Source of the DNA: Tolumonas sp008015085
GTDB taxonomy: Bacteria > Pseudomonadota > Gammaproteobacteria > Enterobacterales > Aeromonadaceae
Assembly: GCA_029265125.1 (NCBI GenBank)
Contig: JAJUJX010000002.1
Coordinates: 62,001 to 126,000, forward strand
DNA: 64,000 bases
Direction: 5' to 3'
Position 1 is the stretch's first letter, and every line of letters begins with the position of its first letter. The position numbers and the translations under genes were made by a program. Shown here piece after piece: positions 43,714 to 55,094 of the stretch. The notes beneath the pieces are model-generated. The model saw only the letters and a program-made list of their open reading frames with translations, made no database searches and was not told the origin of the DNA.

Positions 43714-44685
43714 ATGCCAATGAATATTGCTATTGCTGGCAGTGAAGAATTAATCAGTGAAACGCTGCTTGAAATGCTGCAGGAACGCAACTTCCCGGTG
43801 GCCCAGCTTTTTTTGCTGACAGCATTGGATGCGGAAGATCAGGATTCAGTCCGGTTCAACAGCCAGGACGTCTATGTGCAAAGTATCGGCAATTTTGACT
43901 GGTCCCAGGCGGAATTGGTTTTTTTCGCCGGTAATGGTGAAGATTATCTCTCAGCATTCAATGCCGCAGAACAGCAAGGATGCAAAATTATCGATTTACG
44001 ATCAGCAGAATTTAAAACAGCCAATTATGGCCTGAGTTTATCTGCACAAAATGAAGATATGGGTGCAGCTGTTCATACTTGTCCTGAAGATCTGACGATC
44101 ATCATTGCAAATATGATTCATCCCTTCTTCGAAGAAACTGCGATTTCTGAGTTAAAAATCGTAACCTTGGAACCAGTATCCGGTTACGGCAAAAAAGGCA
44201 CAGAAGCGCTGGCTAAAGAAATCGCTCAGTTAATGAACGGCAGACCGGTTGAAAACGCAAAATTCCCGGCGCAGTTGGCATTTAATACTGTTCCGGTTGA
44301 TAAAAACGCAGTTTGCTTACAGGAGCTGCAAAAACTCTATCCAGCAGAAAAACTCCATCCAGTTATCTCATCCTTATTGGTTCCGGTATTTTTTGGTACC
44401 ACAGTAATAGTCGATATCATGCTTGAGGACGCACTGCCAAAAGAGGATATCATCCGGATGTTATCGTCTCGCGATGAGGTTCAATTATCAGAAGAACTGC
44501 TGACCCCAGTAACTCATGGTTCCAATCAGAGCAAAGTGTCTATGCAAGTAACGATGGACGATACGAATGGAAATACTGATATTCACTCTTTCCGTGTAAT
44601 GCTGGTCGCTGATTTATTGCGTTCCGGAAAAATCAGTAATGCGATACTCCTGGCCGAACAGTTTGGTCGTCCAATCGTTCATTAA
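43714..44685 (+). CDS. usg: USG-1 protein, non-catalytic aspartate-semialdehyde dehydrogenase homologue
   Basis: 323 aa protein with the two-domain fold of aspartate-semialdehyde dehydrogenase. It keeps the overall layout (N-terminal nucleotide-binding region, EPVSGYGKKGTEALAKEI in the middle, C-terminal FGRPIVH), but the place of the catalytic Cys (normally in a NC motif) reads IIANMIHPFF with no Cys, and the N-terminal glycine loop is degenerate (IAGSEELISE). So it should not be an active dehydrogenase. In E. coli usg also follows pdxB; its role is unknown. It is 22 bp after pdxB, probably one operon. Confidence 0.88.
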   Translation: MPMNIAIAGSEELISETLLEMLQERNFPVAQLFLLTALDAEDQDSVRFNSQDVYVQSIGNFDWSQAELVFFAGNGEDYLSAFNAAEQQGCKIIDLRSAEFKTANYGLSLSAQNEDMGAAVHTCPEDLTIIIANMIHPFFEETAISELKIVTLEPVSGYGKKGTEALAKEIAQLMNGRPVENAKFPAQLAFNTVPVDKNAVCLQELQKLYPAEKLHPVISSLLVPVFFGTTVIVDIMLEDALPKEDIIRMLSSRDEVQLSEELLTPVTHGSNQSKVSMQVTMDDTNGNTDIHSFRVMLVADLLRSGKISNAILLAEQFGRPIVH

Positions 44686-44696
44686 GATATTAAATG

Positions 44697-44730
44697 TGAT
44701 AGTGACAGCAGGAAAAAGCTGTCATTATCA
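44697..44730 (+). terminator. Hairpin after usg
   Basis: Thirteen-bp stem with one G-T pair (44697-44709 with 44718-44730), 8-nt loop GGAAAAA-rich, followed by TAAAGTTT. A likely end of the pdxB-usg transcript though the T-run is weak. Confidence 0.55.
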
Positions 44731-44850
44731 TAAAGTTTGTTAAATCAGGTGGTTTGTTCCTAGAATAATCACTTTGATTTTTATGGCGCTACCCATTCAT
44801 GAATAGTTTGGATCTGAAGAGCCGGATAATAGATAAAAAGGACATCAACC

Positions 44851-47022
<2,172 letters not shown>

Positions 47023-47030
47023 TAAAAAAC

Positions 47031-47063
47031 AAAAAGTGGTGATTGATATCGCCACTTTTTTTT
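47031..47063 (+). terminator. Terminator of fimV
   Basis: Thirteen-bp stem with one mismatch pair (47031-47043 with 47048-47060), 4-nt loop, continuing into eight Ts. The A-run on the left arm lets it work in both directions. Confidence 0.85.
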
Positions 47064-47083
47064 ATCTTCTGCTGACGTATAAT
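47055..47083 (+). promoter_or_regulatory. Candidate truA promoter
   Basis: Perfect -10 TATAAT at 47078-47083 followed by a GC-rich discriminator CCCGCGCG. The -35 (CTTTTT) is poor and lies in the fimV terminator. Confidence 0.45.
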
Positions 47084-47110
47084 CCCGCGCGATTCAGCAC
47101 GGAGATAAAT

Positions 47111-47896
47111 ATGCGTATCGCGCTTGGAATAGAATATTTCGGAGCCAACTACTATGGTTGGCAAAGACAACGAGAAGTAAACAGCATTCAGCAAGAGCTG
47201 GAAACTGCGTTATCCCGCGTTGCGAATCATCCTGTCGAAATTCAGTGTGCCGGGCGGACTGATGCAGGCGTTAATGCGACAGGGCAAGTTATCCATTTTG
47301 ATACATCAGCTAACCGGCAAATGTCAGCATGGACTTTGGGAATCAATGCCCAGTTACCTGATGATATTGCGGTTCGTTGGGCGCATGTGGTTGATGATTC
47401 GTTTCATGCACGTTTTTCAGCAACAGCACGGCGTTACCGCTATATTATCTATAATGAACCGCTGCGCCCCGGAATTTTAGCGAAAGGCGTTAGTCATTAT
47501 TATCATCCTCTGGATGCTGAAAAAATGAACTCGGCTGGTCAACTATTGCTGGGTGAACGCGACTTCACGTCTTTCCGTGCTGCTCAGTGCCAATCCAACA
47601 CACCATTCAGAAATATCATGTCGCTGTCTGTTCACCGGGCGGGGAGTTACGTCATTCTTGATATTCAGGCCAATGCTTTCTTACATCATATGGTAAGAAA
47701 TATCACGGGCTCATTACTTCTTGTAGGAACCGGTGAAAAGCCAACAGAGTGGATAGGAGAAGTATTGGAGGCCAGAGATCGAACTATCTCAGGTGCGACA
47801 GCAAAAGCAGAAGGGTTATATCTGGTTGATGTCACTTATCCGGCAGATTTCGGCTTGCCTAAACCGTCGCTTGGTCCGTTATGGTTTAACGTATAA
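47111..47896 (+). CDS. truA: tRNA pseudouridine(38-40) synthase
   Basis: Makes pseudouridine in the anticodon stem-loop at positions 38-40; 261 aa (E. coli TruA 270). Starts MRIALGIEYFGANYYGWQRQ; catalytic Asp in AGRTDAGVNATGQVIHF; ARRYRYIIYN-like motif (TARRYRYIIYNEPL), FTSFRAAQC and FLHHMVRNITGSLL. GGAGA precedes the ATG at 47111. Upstream frame sequence is the fimV terminator and is not coding. Confidence 0.95.
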   Translation: MRIALGIEYFGANYYGWQRQREVNSIQQELETALSRVANHPVEIQCAGRTDAGVNATGQVIHFDTSANRQMSAWTLGINAQLPDDIAVRWAHVVDDSFHARFSATARRYRYIIYNEPLRPGILAKGVSHYYHPLDAEKMNSAGQLLLGERDFTSFRAAQCQSNTPFRNIMSLSVHRAGSYVILDIQANAFLHHMVRNITGSLLLVGTGEKPTEWIGEVLEARDRTISGATAKAEGLYLVDVTYPADFGLPKPSLGPLWFNV

Positions 47897-47957
47897 ATCA
47901 TAACGATGAGTAAACAAATTGTAACTTTTGTGCTTTAATGCACGGTTGATACGCTAT

Positions 47958-47991
47958 CGATCAAAACATGATTATCGGTAAGTTTTGATCG
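47958..47991 (+). repeat. Perfect 10-bp inverted repeat in the accD leader
   Basis: CGATCAAAAC (47958-47967) and its exact complement (47982-47991) around a 14-nt spacer, ending 16 bp before the accD ribosome site. It has no T-run. It may be a leader hairpin or an operator. Confidence 0.6.
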
Positions 47992-48017
47992 GGTTAAGAC
48001 TTAAAGTAAGGAATCCC

Positions 48018-48884
48018 ATGAGCTGGCTTGAAAAGATTCTTCCGAAAAGCGATAACTCACGTCGTCATAACATACCTGAAGGTATATGGACGAAATGCGA
48101 TGGGTGTGAGCAGGTATTATACAAAGCCGAAGTAGAACGCAGTTTGTCTGTATGTCCTAAATGCGGTCATCATATGCGAATTGGTGCCAGAGCACGTCTG
48201 GAGCGTTTCCTTGATGTGAACAATCGCAGTGAATTAGGTGCAGAACTTGAACCGCAGGATATCCTGAAATTCAAAGATTCAAAGAAATATAAAGATCGTC
48301 TGACATCAGCGCAAAAAGACACTAATGAAAAAGACGCATTAGTTGTTATGAAAGGCACAGTCAAAGGTGTTCCTGTTGTTGCTTGTGCGTTTGAATTTGC
48401 CTTCATGGGCGGCTCTATGGGATCTGTGGTTGGAGCCCGTTTTGTTCGTGCTGTTGAAGAATGTATAAAAGAACGCCGTGGCCTGATCTGTTTCTCGGCA
48501 TCTGGTGGTGCGCGAATGCAGGAAGCACTGTTCTCCTTGATGCAAATGGCAAAAACCAGTGCTGCACTTGAGCGTCTGAGCGAAGAAGGTTTGCCATATA
48601 TTTCGGTATTAACAGACCCGACAATGGGCGGTGTTTCTGCCAGTTTTGCGATGCTGGGCGATATTAACGTGGGTGAGCCTAAGGCTCTGATTGGTTTTGC
48701 CGGTCCACGGGTTATTGAACAGACTGTTCGTGAAAAATTGCCGGAAGGTTTCCAACGTTCTGAGTTCTTGTTGGAAAAAGGCGCCATCGACATGATCATC
48801 GATCGGCGGGAAATGCGTGACAGATTGGCTTCAGTCCTTAGTAAATTTATGAATCTGAGCGTTATCGAGGATCATCAGGCATGA
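48018..48884 (+). CDS. accD: Acetyl-CoA carboxylase carboxyltransferase beta subunit
   Basis: Half of the carboxyltransferase that makes malonyl-CoA for fatty-acid synthesis; 288 aa. An N-terminal zinc ribbon has four cysteines (CDGC and CPKC, residues ~27-49), followed by the crotonase-like carboxyltransferase domain (GSMGSVVGARFVRAVEE, FSASGGARMQEALFSLMQMA, DPTMGGVSASFAMLGD). The ATG at 48018 has AAGGA upstream. The stop overlaps the folC start by four bases, as in E. coli. Confidence 0.96.
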   Translation: MSWLEKILPKSDNSRRHNIPEGIWTKCDGCEQVLYKAEVERSLSVCPKCGHHMRIGARARLERFLDVNNRSELGAELEPQDILKFKDSKKYKDRLTSAQKDTNEKDALVVMKGTVKGVPVVACAFEFAFMGGSMGSVVGARFVRAVEECIKERRGLICFSASGGARMQEALFSLMQMAKTSAALERLSEEGLPYISVLTDPTMGGVSASFAMLGDINVGEPKALIGFAGPRVIEQTVREKLPEGFQRSEFLLEKGAIDMIIDRREMRDRLASVLSKFMNLSVIEDHQA

Positions 48885-50140
48885 CCTCATCCGTCATGAC
48901 TCAAAGCCAGTCTTTACAGGACTGGCTTTCTTATTTAGAGCAGATACATCCCCAGCAGATTGAACTGGGTCTTTATCGTGTCAAAACGGTAGCAGAGCGG
49001 GCTGGTCTTCTTGGTTTGCCGGGAATTGTGATTACAGTCGGCGGAACCAATGGTAAAGGCTCCACCTGTGCCATGCTGGCCAGTATTTTGCAGGCCGCAG
49101 GTTATTCAAACGGGGTATATGCATCTCCCCATTTGTTACGTTACAACGAACGTGTAACGATTAACGGTAAAGAAGTCAGCGATCAGGATCTGTGTACTGC
49201 TTTTGCAGAAATAGAACAGCAGCGAGAAGATATCAGCCTGACATTTTTTGAATTTGGCACTTTGGCTGCGTTTTCTATTTTCAAAAAGTATCAGCCAGAT
49301 GTCATTTTGCTGGAAGTGGGATTAGGCGGCAGACTTGATGCGACTAATATCATTGACGCTGATATTTCCGTGATTACCAGTATTGATTTGGATCATTGCG
49401 ACTGGCTCGGTGATACGAAAGAAGCCATTGCTGTAGAGAAAGCTGGGATTTATAGAGCAGGGAAACCTGCGATCTGTGGAGAACCTAATCCTCCGCATAC
49501 ATTGAAAGCAGAGGCAGATAAATTACAGACGAACCTATATGCCGTCGGTGAACAATTTGCTTATCAGGCAAAGAGTAATGAATGGATATACAAAGGTCAC
49601 TATCAGACGTTGACTGATTTACCTCTGCCGTCATTGCCATTACAGAATGCGGCAACGGTATTGGCTGTTATCGAGCATTTACCACTTCAGATCCCGGTTG
49701 AAGCTATTAAAGCTGGTCTGCGGAATGCAACGCTGGCTGGTCGTTTCCAGGTTCTGCAACGAGAACCTACAGTCATCGTCGATGTTGCTCATAATCCTCA
49801 CGCTGCGGGTTATCTGGCAAATAAACTGAAAGATCAAAAGGCTCACAAAATTATTGCGGTTGTTGGTATGTTGAAAGACAAAGATATTCAGCATACATTG
49901 CAGCATGTTGAGCCCTATATTGCTGAGTGGCACCTCGCGGATCTATCAGGTCCAAGAGCTGCTTCAGCAACAGCATTAGCTGCTTTTTTGCCTGCCGGTA
50001 CAGTCTGTAGATGTTATGACAATGTCATTGATGCGTATCACGCAGCGCTATCATCAGCAAATTCACAAGATTTAATTGTTGTGTTTGGCTCATTTTTTAC
50101 TGTTGCAGGTGTACTGTCCTGCAAAGATAAGCAGAGATAA
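48881..50140 (+). CDS. folC: Dihydrofolate synthase / folylpolyglutamate synthase
   Basis: Adds glutamate to dihydropteroate and to folates; Mur-ligase family, 419 aa (E. coli FolC 422). P-loop GGTNGKGSTCAML near residue 52, SPHLLRYNERV, FFEFGTLAAF, LEVGLGGRLDATN, the DHCDWLGDT region, and the C-terminal VDVAHNPHAA. Starts inside the accD stop (ATGA). Confidence 0.95.
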   Translation: MTSSVMTQSQSLQDWLSYLEQIHPQQIELGLYRVKTVAERAGLLGLPGIVITVGGTNGKGSTCAMLASILQAAGYSNGVYASPHLLRYNERVTINGKEVSDQDLCTAFAEIEQQREDISLTFFEFGTLAAFSIFKKYQPDVILLEVGLGGRLDATNIIDADISVITSIDLDHCDWLGDTKEAIAVEKAGIYRAGKPAICGEPNPPHTLKAEADKLQTNLYAVGEQFAYQAKSNEWIYKGHYQTLTDLPLPSLPLQNAATVLAVIEHLPLQIPVEAIKAGLRNATLAGRFQVLQREPTVIVDVAHNPHAAGYLANKLKDQKAHKIIAVVGMLKDKDIQHTLQHVEPYIAEWHLADLSGPRAASATALAAFLPAGTVCRCYDNVIDAYHAALSSANSQDLIVVFGSFFTVAGVLSCKDKQR

Positions 50141-50156
50141 TTCAGAGGTTACTATC

Positions 50157-51173
50157 TTGGCTACACAATTTCAAAATCGCCTGATTGGTACGGTTATTCT
50201 GGTTTCACTGGGGGTAATATTTCTTCCGGATCTATTGATGGGAAAGAAAAATGATATTTCCGCGCCGGCAGGTAGTATCCCTCTTCGGCCTGAACAATCA
50301 CTCAATGCGGTTGTTCCTGCCGCCAATCAAACGACAAATATTGCATCTGGTGCTGTTTCAACACCGGTCCAAATGCCAGCTAATGCTGATAATTCAGCAG
50401 TTATAGTAACCAGTGGCAATAATACAAATTCTGCTGTAACTAGTGTTTCATCTGGCTCGCCTGCTGTGGTAGCCAATAACGAAAGCTGGCATGTAGATGA
50501 GGTGGCAGCCCCGGTAACGATCTCTGACAAAGGGGCTGAATCAATGCAGATGTCTCCCGCAGCGCAAGAGCCTGCGGTAGACAATATTGCATTACAAAAC
50601 AAAGCTCGCGAGTTAGAACAAAAAAAACAGGCAATGCTGGCTGCTGCTAAAGCTAAAGAACTGGCCAAAGCTAAAGCCGCTGAATCAGAGGCCAAGAAAA
50701 AAGCTCAGCTTCTTGCTCAGCAATCCATCGTTGAGTCGGCTGTAGAAACAATACCAGCTAAAACAGTCACAGAGACACAACCAACAGCAAGACGTGATGA
50801 AAATGGTATTACGGTTAAAACTGCCGCAGAGGTAGAAGCAGAAAGAGCAGCTAAAAAATCAGGTTATGTTGCAGCGACAAATCCAGTTGCTAATTCTTCC
50901 GGTTCTACGGTTAAACAGCCAACTTCATCAGCAGGCGCTGGTTCATGGATCATTCAGGTAGGGGTATTCTCTAATGCTGAAAATGCCAAGGCCTTAGTGA
51001 CTAAATTACGGGGTGCCGGCTATGGGGCATCAGCTCAGCGCTCAGGATCATCGACTCGTGTCGTGGTCGGTCCGGATGTGTCGAAGAGTAAGTTGCAATC
51101 TATGCTGGGCAGTATAAACAGCATCGGAGGCACATCAGCCCGCGTGATCTCATATTCAGCCATTAGCCGTTAA
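50157..51173 (+). CDS. dedD: DedD-like SPOR-domain cell-division protein
   Basis: Inner-membrane protein of 338 aa with one N-terminal helix (GTVILVSLGVIFLPDLLMG, ~10-28), a long Ala/Lys/Glu-rich periplasmic linker, and a C-terminal SPOR domain (~262-335; GSWIIQVGVFSNAENAKALV, VVVGPDVSKSKLQSML) that binds denuded septal glycans. No ATG fits the start. The TTG at 50157 has AGAGGT seven bases before it and lies 17 bp after the folC stop, so I take it; residues before it would overlap folC. In E. coli dedD also follows folC, but here cvpA-purF do not come next. Confidence 0.85.
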   Translation: MATQFQNRLIGTVILVSLGVIFLPDLLMGKKNDISAPAGSIPLRPEQSLNAVVPAANQTTNIASGAVSTPVQMPANADNSAVIVTSGNNTNSAVTSVSSGSPAVVANNESWHVDEVAAPVTISDKGAESMQMSPAAQEPAVDNIALQNKARELEQKKQAMLAAAKAKELAKAKAAESEAKKKAQLLAQQSIVESAVETIPAKTVTETQPTARRDENGITVKTAAEVEAERAAKKSGYVAATNPVANSSGSTVKQPTSSAGAGSWIIQVGVFSNAENAKALVTKLRGAGYGASAQRSGSSTRVVVGPDVSKSKLQSMLGSINSIGGTSARVISYSAISR

Positions 51174-51179
51174 TGCAAT

Positions 51180-51938
51180 ATGAATAATACTGACGTTGAA
51201 AAATATATTAACGAATTACTGAATGTTTCCTCTTTCAAAGACTACGCGCCTAATGGCTTACAGGTTGAGGGGAAAAAGAAAATCAGAAAAATTGTAACGG
51301 GAGTGACGGCATCACAGGCATTGATTGATGCCGCAATTCAGTTACAGGCAGATGCATTGCTCGTGCATCATGGATATTTCTGGCCGGGTGAGTCACCATC
51401 GATACGGGGAATGAAAGGTCAACGGATCCGCAGTCTCATCAGGCATGATATCAATCTGTTTGCCTATCATTTACCGCTAGATGCGCACCTTACCATCGGG
51501 AATAATACCCAGTTAGGTAAACAACTGAAATTGGATAATATTTCACCAATTAATCCGGATGATGCTCAATGCCTTATTTTCCATGGGTATTTACCAGCAC
51601 CGGTGACATCATCTGATTTTGCTGCTCATATAGCTGAACGGCTGGGAAGGATGCCATTAAGCAGTGATACAGGTAGCCGCATGATTCAGCATATTGCCTG
51701 GTGTACTGGCGGAGCTCAGAACTATATTCAGCAAGCTATCGATTTTGGTGTAGATGCTTATATCAGTGGTGAAGTATCAGAGCACACAATACATACCGCC
51801 AGAGAAAATAACGTTATATTTTATGCTGCTGGGCACCATGCTACAGAGCGTTATGGTATTAAGGCTTTAGGCGAATGCTTACAGCAACAATTCAGTGATC
51901 TGGATGTCCATTTCATCGATATTGATAATCCAGCGTAA
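51180..51938 (+). CDS. ybgI: Nif3/YbgI-family dinuclear-metal protein
   Basis: 252 aa, very like E. coli YbgI (247 aa): DYAPNGLQVEG, IVTGVTASQALIDAAI, ALLVHHGYFWPGESP with metal-binding His pair, HLPLDAH, DTGSRMIQHIAWCTGGAQN, GEVSEHTIHTARE, and AAGHHATERYGIKAL. The conserved His/Glu residues that bind two metal ions are all present. Family members form hexameric toroids; the reaction is not well established. It begins six bases after dedD. Confidence 0.92.
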   Translation: MNNTDVEKYINELLNVSSFKDYAPNGLQVEGKKKIRKIVTGVTASQALIDAAIQLQADALLVHHGYFWPGESPSIRGMKGQRIRSLIRHDINLFAYHLPLDAHLTIGNNTQLGKQLKLDNISPINPDDAQCLIFHGYLPAPVTSSDFAAHIAERLGRMPLSSDTGSRMIQHIAWCTGGAQNYIQQAIDFGVDAYISGEVSEHTIHTARENNVIFYAAGHHATERYGIKALGECLQQQFSDLDVHFIDIDNPA

Positions 51939-51956
51939 TTCCTGATACAGGTTTAT

Positions 51957-53054
51957 ATGTCATACAGTTATATCGATTCAGACAGTTTATTTGAACAGTT
52001 TAGGCCGCAAATAAGCTCAAGCTCAATATTATTTTTAGATACTGAATTTATCCGGGTATCAACGTATTTCCCCAAATTGGGGCTATTACAGCTTCATCTT
52101 AATGATGTTGACTATCTAATTGATCCGGTGACCATAAATCAGAAAAAGTCAGTATGGGATTCGCTTTATTCTGACGAAAAGTTATTTGTTTTTCATTCAT
52201 GCAAAGAAGATCTTGATGTCTTGCAGGTTAGTGCCGGTAGGTTACCTGATAAAATATTCGATACGCAGGTTGCCGCTGCTTTTATCGGGTATGGCCCATC
52301 GCTCGGCTACGCGACATTAGTGGAAAAAATTTGTGGTATTAGTGTTGATAAAGATCAGACATTGACAGATTGGCTTGCTCGCCCATTGAGCGAAAAACAA
52401 AAACATTATGCAGCAAGAGATGTTTCGTATCTGCCTGTTTTATTCGAACATTTGACGGAGCAATTAAGTACTCAGGGGAAAACAGATTGGTTCAATGAGG
52501 AAATGAGCTCCATCCTGGAGTCTAAAAGCCAAGAAATCATTTTGGATGATTTATATCTTGAAATCAGTGGGGCTTGGCAACTTTATCCTTCAGAATTAGC
52601 CGTATTGCAGCATTTAGCCAAATGGCGTTATCTAACTGCGGTGAAGGAGGATAAACCTCAGAACTTTGTTTTGAGAGAAGAAGTTTTGCTTGAACTTAGC
52701 CGTAAACGCCCGCAAAACGAACGTGAACTGGCACAAAGCGAAATATCTCCTCAGCAAAAAAATCGCTATGCAGCTTCGATCCTGCAATGTATTCGTGATG
52801 GAATGAACTGTCCAACAGAACAGCTGCCGTCTCGAATAAAGCGAATGATTGATTTTCCTCATTACAAACATGATTTCAAACAGCTCAAACATAAAATAGA
52901 AATGATTGCCAAAGATCATGATCTGCCTGTCGAACTTTTAGGTTCACGCAAGTTGATTAATCAATATCTACTCTGGATATATGAAGGTAAAAAAGCTGAT
53001 GGTGAACAGCCAAAACTTATATCTGGCTGGCGGAATTTATTGCTGAACCTATAA
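51957..53054 (+). CDS. rnd: Ribonuclease D
   Basis: 3'-5' exoribonuclease that trims tRNA precursors, 365 aa (E. coli 375). DEDD-type active site: Asp and Glu in FLDTEFIR (residues ~26-33), Asp in HSCKEDLDVLQ, and Tyr/Asp in YAARDVSYLPVLF. A C-terminal HRDC domain begins near residue 205 (LAVLQHLAKWRYLTA). It sits 18 bp after ybgI and ends at a bidirectional terminator shared with minCDE. Confidence 0.94.
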   Translation: MSYSYIDSDSLFEQFRPQISSSSILFLDTEFIRVSTYFPKLGLLQLHLNDVDYLIDPVTINQKKSVWDSLYSDEKLFVFHSCKEDLDVLQVSAGRLPDKIFDTQVAAAFIGYGPSLGYATLVEKICGISVDKDQTLTDWLARPLSEKQKHYAARDVSYLPVLFEHLTEQLSTQGKTDWFNEEMSSILESKSQEIILDDLYLEISGAWQLYPSELAVLQHLAKWRYLTAVKEDKPQNFVLREEVLLELSRKRPQNERELAQSEISPQQKNRYAASILQCIRDGMNCPTEQLPSRIKRMIDFPHYKHDFKQLKHKIEMIAKDHDLPVELLGSRKLINQYLLWIYEGKKADGEQPKLISGWRNLLLNL

Positions 53055-53081
53055 ATAAAAAGGGCGCATAATTTTGCGCCC
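53053..53081. terminator. Bidirectional terminator between rnd and minE
   Basis: Seven-bp GC stem (53062-53068 with 53075-53081), 6-nt loop. On the minus strand it is followed by TTTTTATTT, so it mainly ends the minCDE transcript. Confidence 0.78.
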
Positions 53082-53093
53082 CTTGATCTGTTC

Positions 53094-53390
53094 TTATCCC
53101 TGAGTTTCATCTGTGCTTTCAGAATCATTTTTCTTGTCATCTGAGAGCATAATGTTTAGCTCAAGAACTGAAAGCTGTTCGCCTTTCTTATCTAATTGTA
53201 CCGATACCTGCTCCGGGTCAATCTCAACGTATTTTCTGATAACATCAAGAATATCCTGTTTCAACTGTGGCAGGTAATCTGGGCCGCTACGACTAGTCCG
53301 CTCGTGGGCTACAATAATTTGCAGCCTTTCCTTTGCTAGTTTAGCCGTATTTTCTTTTCTGGATCTGAGGAAAAAATCAAGCAATGACAT
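53094..53390 (-). CDS. minE: Cell-division topological specificity factor MinE
   Basis: 98 aa. It drives pole-to-pole oscillation of MinCD by stimulating the MinD ATPase. The N-terminal amphipathic segment MSLLDFFL and the anti-MinCD helix region (TAKLAKERLQIIVAHERTSR) are conserved. The C-terminal tail is acidic and longer than in E. coli MinE (88 aa). Last gene of minCDE, six bases after minD. Confidence 0.95.
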   Translation of the reverse strand: MSLLDFFLRSRKENTAKLAKERLQIIVAHERTSRSGPDYLPQLKQDILDVIRKYVEIDPEQVSVQLDKKGEQLSVLELNIMLSDDKKNDSESTDETQG

Positions 53391-53396
53391 CTGCTG

Positions 53397-54209
53397 TTAT
53401 CCTCCAAACAGACGGTTAAAGAAACCTTTTTTCTCTTCCTGCAAGAAGCGGAATTCACGTTTCTCACCCAGTAAGCGGGCAACAGTATCAAGATATGCCT
53501 GACCGGCATCAGATGTTTGATCAAAAATAACTGGTTCGCCAGAGTTTGATGCCCGCAGAACTGCCTGGGATTCAGGGATGACTCCCAACAGAGGAATAGC
53601 CAGAATTTCCTGGACATCTTCAACACTTAACATATCACCACGATTCACACGACCTGGCGCGTAACGGGTTAACAATAAATGTTCTTTAACAGGTTCAAGT
53701 CCTTGTTCCGCCCGGCGGGATTTAGACGCAAGAATGCCGAGAATACGGTCGGAATCGCGTACCGAAGAAACTTCAGGATTGGTTGTTACAATAGCCTCAT
53801 CGGCAAAATACAGCGCCATCAGCGCACCAGTTTCAATTCCTGCAGGGGAGTCGCAAATAATGTAGTCGAAGTCCATTTCCTGCAATTTATTGATAATTTT
53901 CTCAACACCTTCCTTGGTCAATGCATCTTTATCACGGGTTTGTGAAGCTGGAAGGATAAATAAATTTTCAACGCGTTTGTCTTTTATCAGCGCCTGATTT
54001 AGCGTGGCTTCGCCGTTGATAACATTTACAAAATCATAAACTACACGGCGTTCGCAGCCCATAATCAAATCGAGATTTCGTAATCCGATATCGAAATCAA
54101 TAACAACGGTTTTTTTCCCTTGTTGTGCCAGCCCGGTACTGATAGCAGCACTACTGGTGGTTTTGCCTACGCCACCTTTTCCGGATGTAACGACGATAAT
54201 TCGTGCCAT
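53397..54209 (-). CDS. minD: Septum-site-determining ATPase MinD
   Basis: 270 aa, same length as in E. coli. Deviant Walker A GKGGVGKTTSSAA near residue 10, DFDIGLRNLDLIMGCERR, and the C-terminal membrane-targeting amphipathic helix KKGFFNRLFGG. It recruits MinC to the membrane and is displaced by MinE. Confidence 0.97.
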   Translation of the reverse strand: MARIIVVTSGKGGVGKTTSSAAISTGLAQQGKKTVVIDFDIGLRNLDLIMGCERRVVYDFVNVINGEATLNQALIKDKRVENLFILPASQTRDKDALTKEGVEKIINKLQEMDFDYIICDSPAGIETGALMALYFADEAIVTTNPEVSSVRDSDRILGILASKSRRAEQGLEPVKEHLLLTRYAPGRVNRGDMLSVEDVQEILAIPLLGVIPESQAVLRASNSGEPVIFDQTSDAGQAYLDTVARLLGEKREFRFLQEEKKGFFNRLFGG

Positions 54210-54230
54210 GAATATTACCCTTGTAAACCG

Positions 54231-54995
54231 TTAGCTTGTTAATTTGTCAAAAATAATTTTTTCATTATCAAGACGGATCTGCACTTCCTGCCCCAAATGC
54301 TGGTCGGGGAGGTTGTCTCTAAGCAGATAATGTCCTGCGACAGAAATTAATTCAGCCTCCAAGTGCCCACAGAAAATCCGTGCATCAGGATTTCCACGCG
54401 CACCCGCGAGTGCTCTTCCCCTTAATGTACCATATACATGGATACTATCATTTGAAATGATTTCGGCGCCATTACTGACAGAGCCCAAGATCACTACTGG
54501 GCCGGGGGAATAAATTTGTTGCCCGGAACGCACATTGCCTTGGACTACTTTGGTTGGAACCAACCCATCTGCTTCGGTGTTATTGTCCTGCTCCGGCTGA
54601 GCGGCCTGCTGCTCTTCTCTTAGTTCAGAAGGCGTTTTATAGATGGTTTCTTTTGGCGTATGTAAGATAACATCATCCGCATCGATCTCTTTGCCTGCCG
54701 TTAAAATGGCAAGCCCTGCTTTTTTGGCTGCTGCGCGCATGTCACTGTTTTTTACACCAGCGACACCAACCGGAATGAAATTCGCAGTTTTAATCGCCAA
54801 CACGATAGCGGGGAAATCAGGAATACCGGCAAGTTTTTCAACATTAATAACTAACGGAGCAGAGTCAAAAAATTTAGGTGCCTGATTTGCTTTTTGTTCC
54901 AAAAGATTTTGGATTTGTACTGGTACTGCATCCTCCAGATACAATACAGTCATTGTAAATACGCTGCCTTTCAGCTCGTAACCTCGTTCGGACAT
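54231..54995 (-). CDS. minC: Septum-site-determining inhibitor MinC
   Basis: 254 aa FtsZ-polymerisation inhibitor. N-terminal FtsZ-interacting domain (~1-110; ELKGSVFTMTVLYL), a Gln/Glu-rich linker (EEQQAAQPEQDNNTEA), and the C-terminal beta-helix domain (~150-254; VRSGQQIYSPGPVVILGSVS, GRALAGARGNPDARIFC). GGAG precedes the ATG. First gene of minCDE, divergent from ycgL. Confidence 0.95.
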   Translation of the reverse strand: MSERGYELKGSVFTMTVLYLEDAVPVQIQNLLEQKANQAPKFFDSAPLVINVEKLAGIPDFPAIVLAIKTANFIPVGVAGVKNSDMRAAAKKAGLAILTAGKEIDADDVILHTPKETIYKTPSELREEQQAAQPEQDNNTEADGLVPTKVVQGNVRSGQQIYSPGPVVILGSVSNGAEIISNDSIHVYGTLRGRALAGARGNPDARIFCGHLEAELISVAGHYLLRDNLPDQHLGQEVQIRLDNEKIIFDKLTS

Positions 54996-55094
54996 CCGTC
55001 CACTCCATACAACAATACATGAGTATTAATGGCGTCACATGTTATATTTCCCGACAATCCATAGCAACAAACCCTAGGGAAATTAATCAGAATC

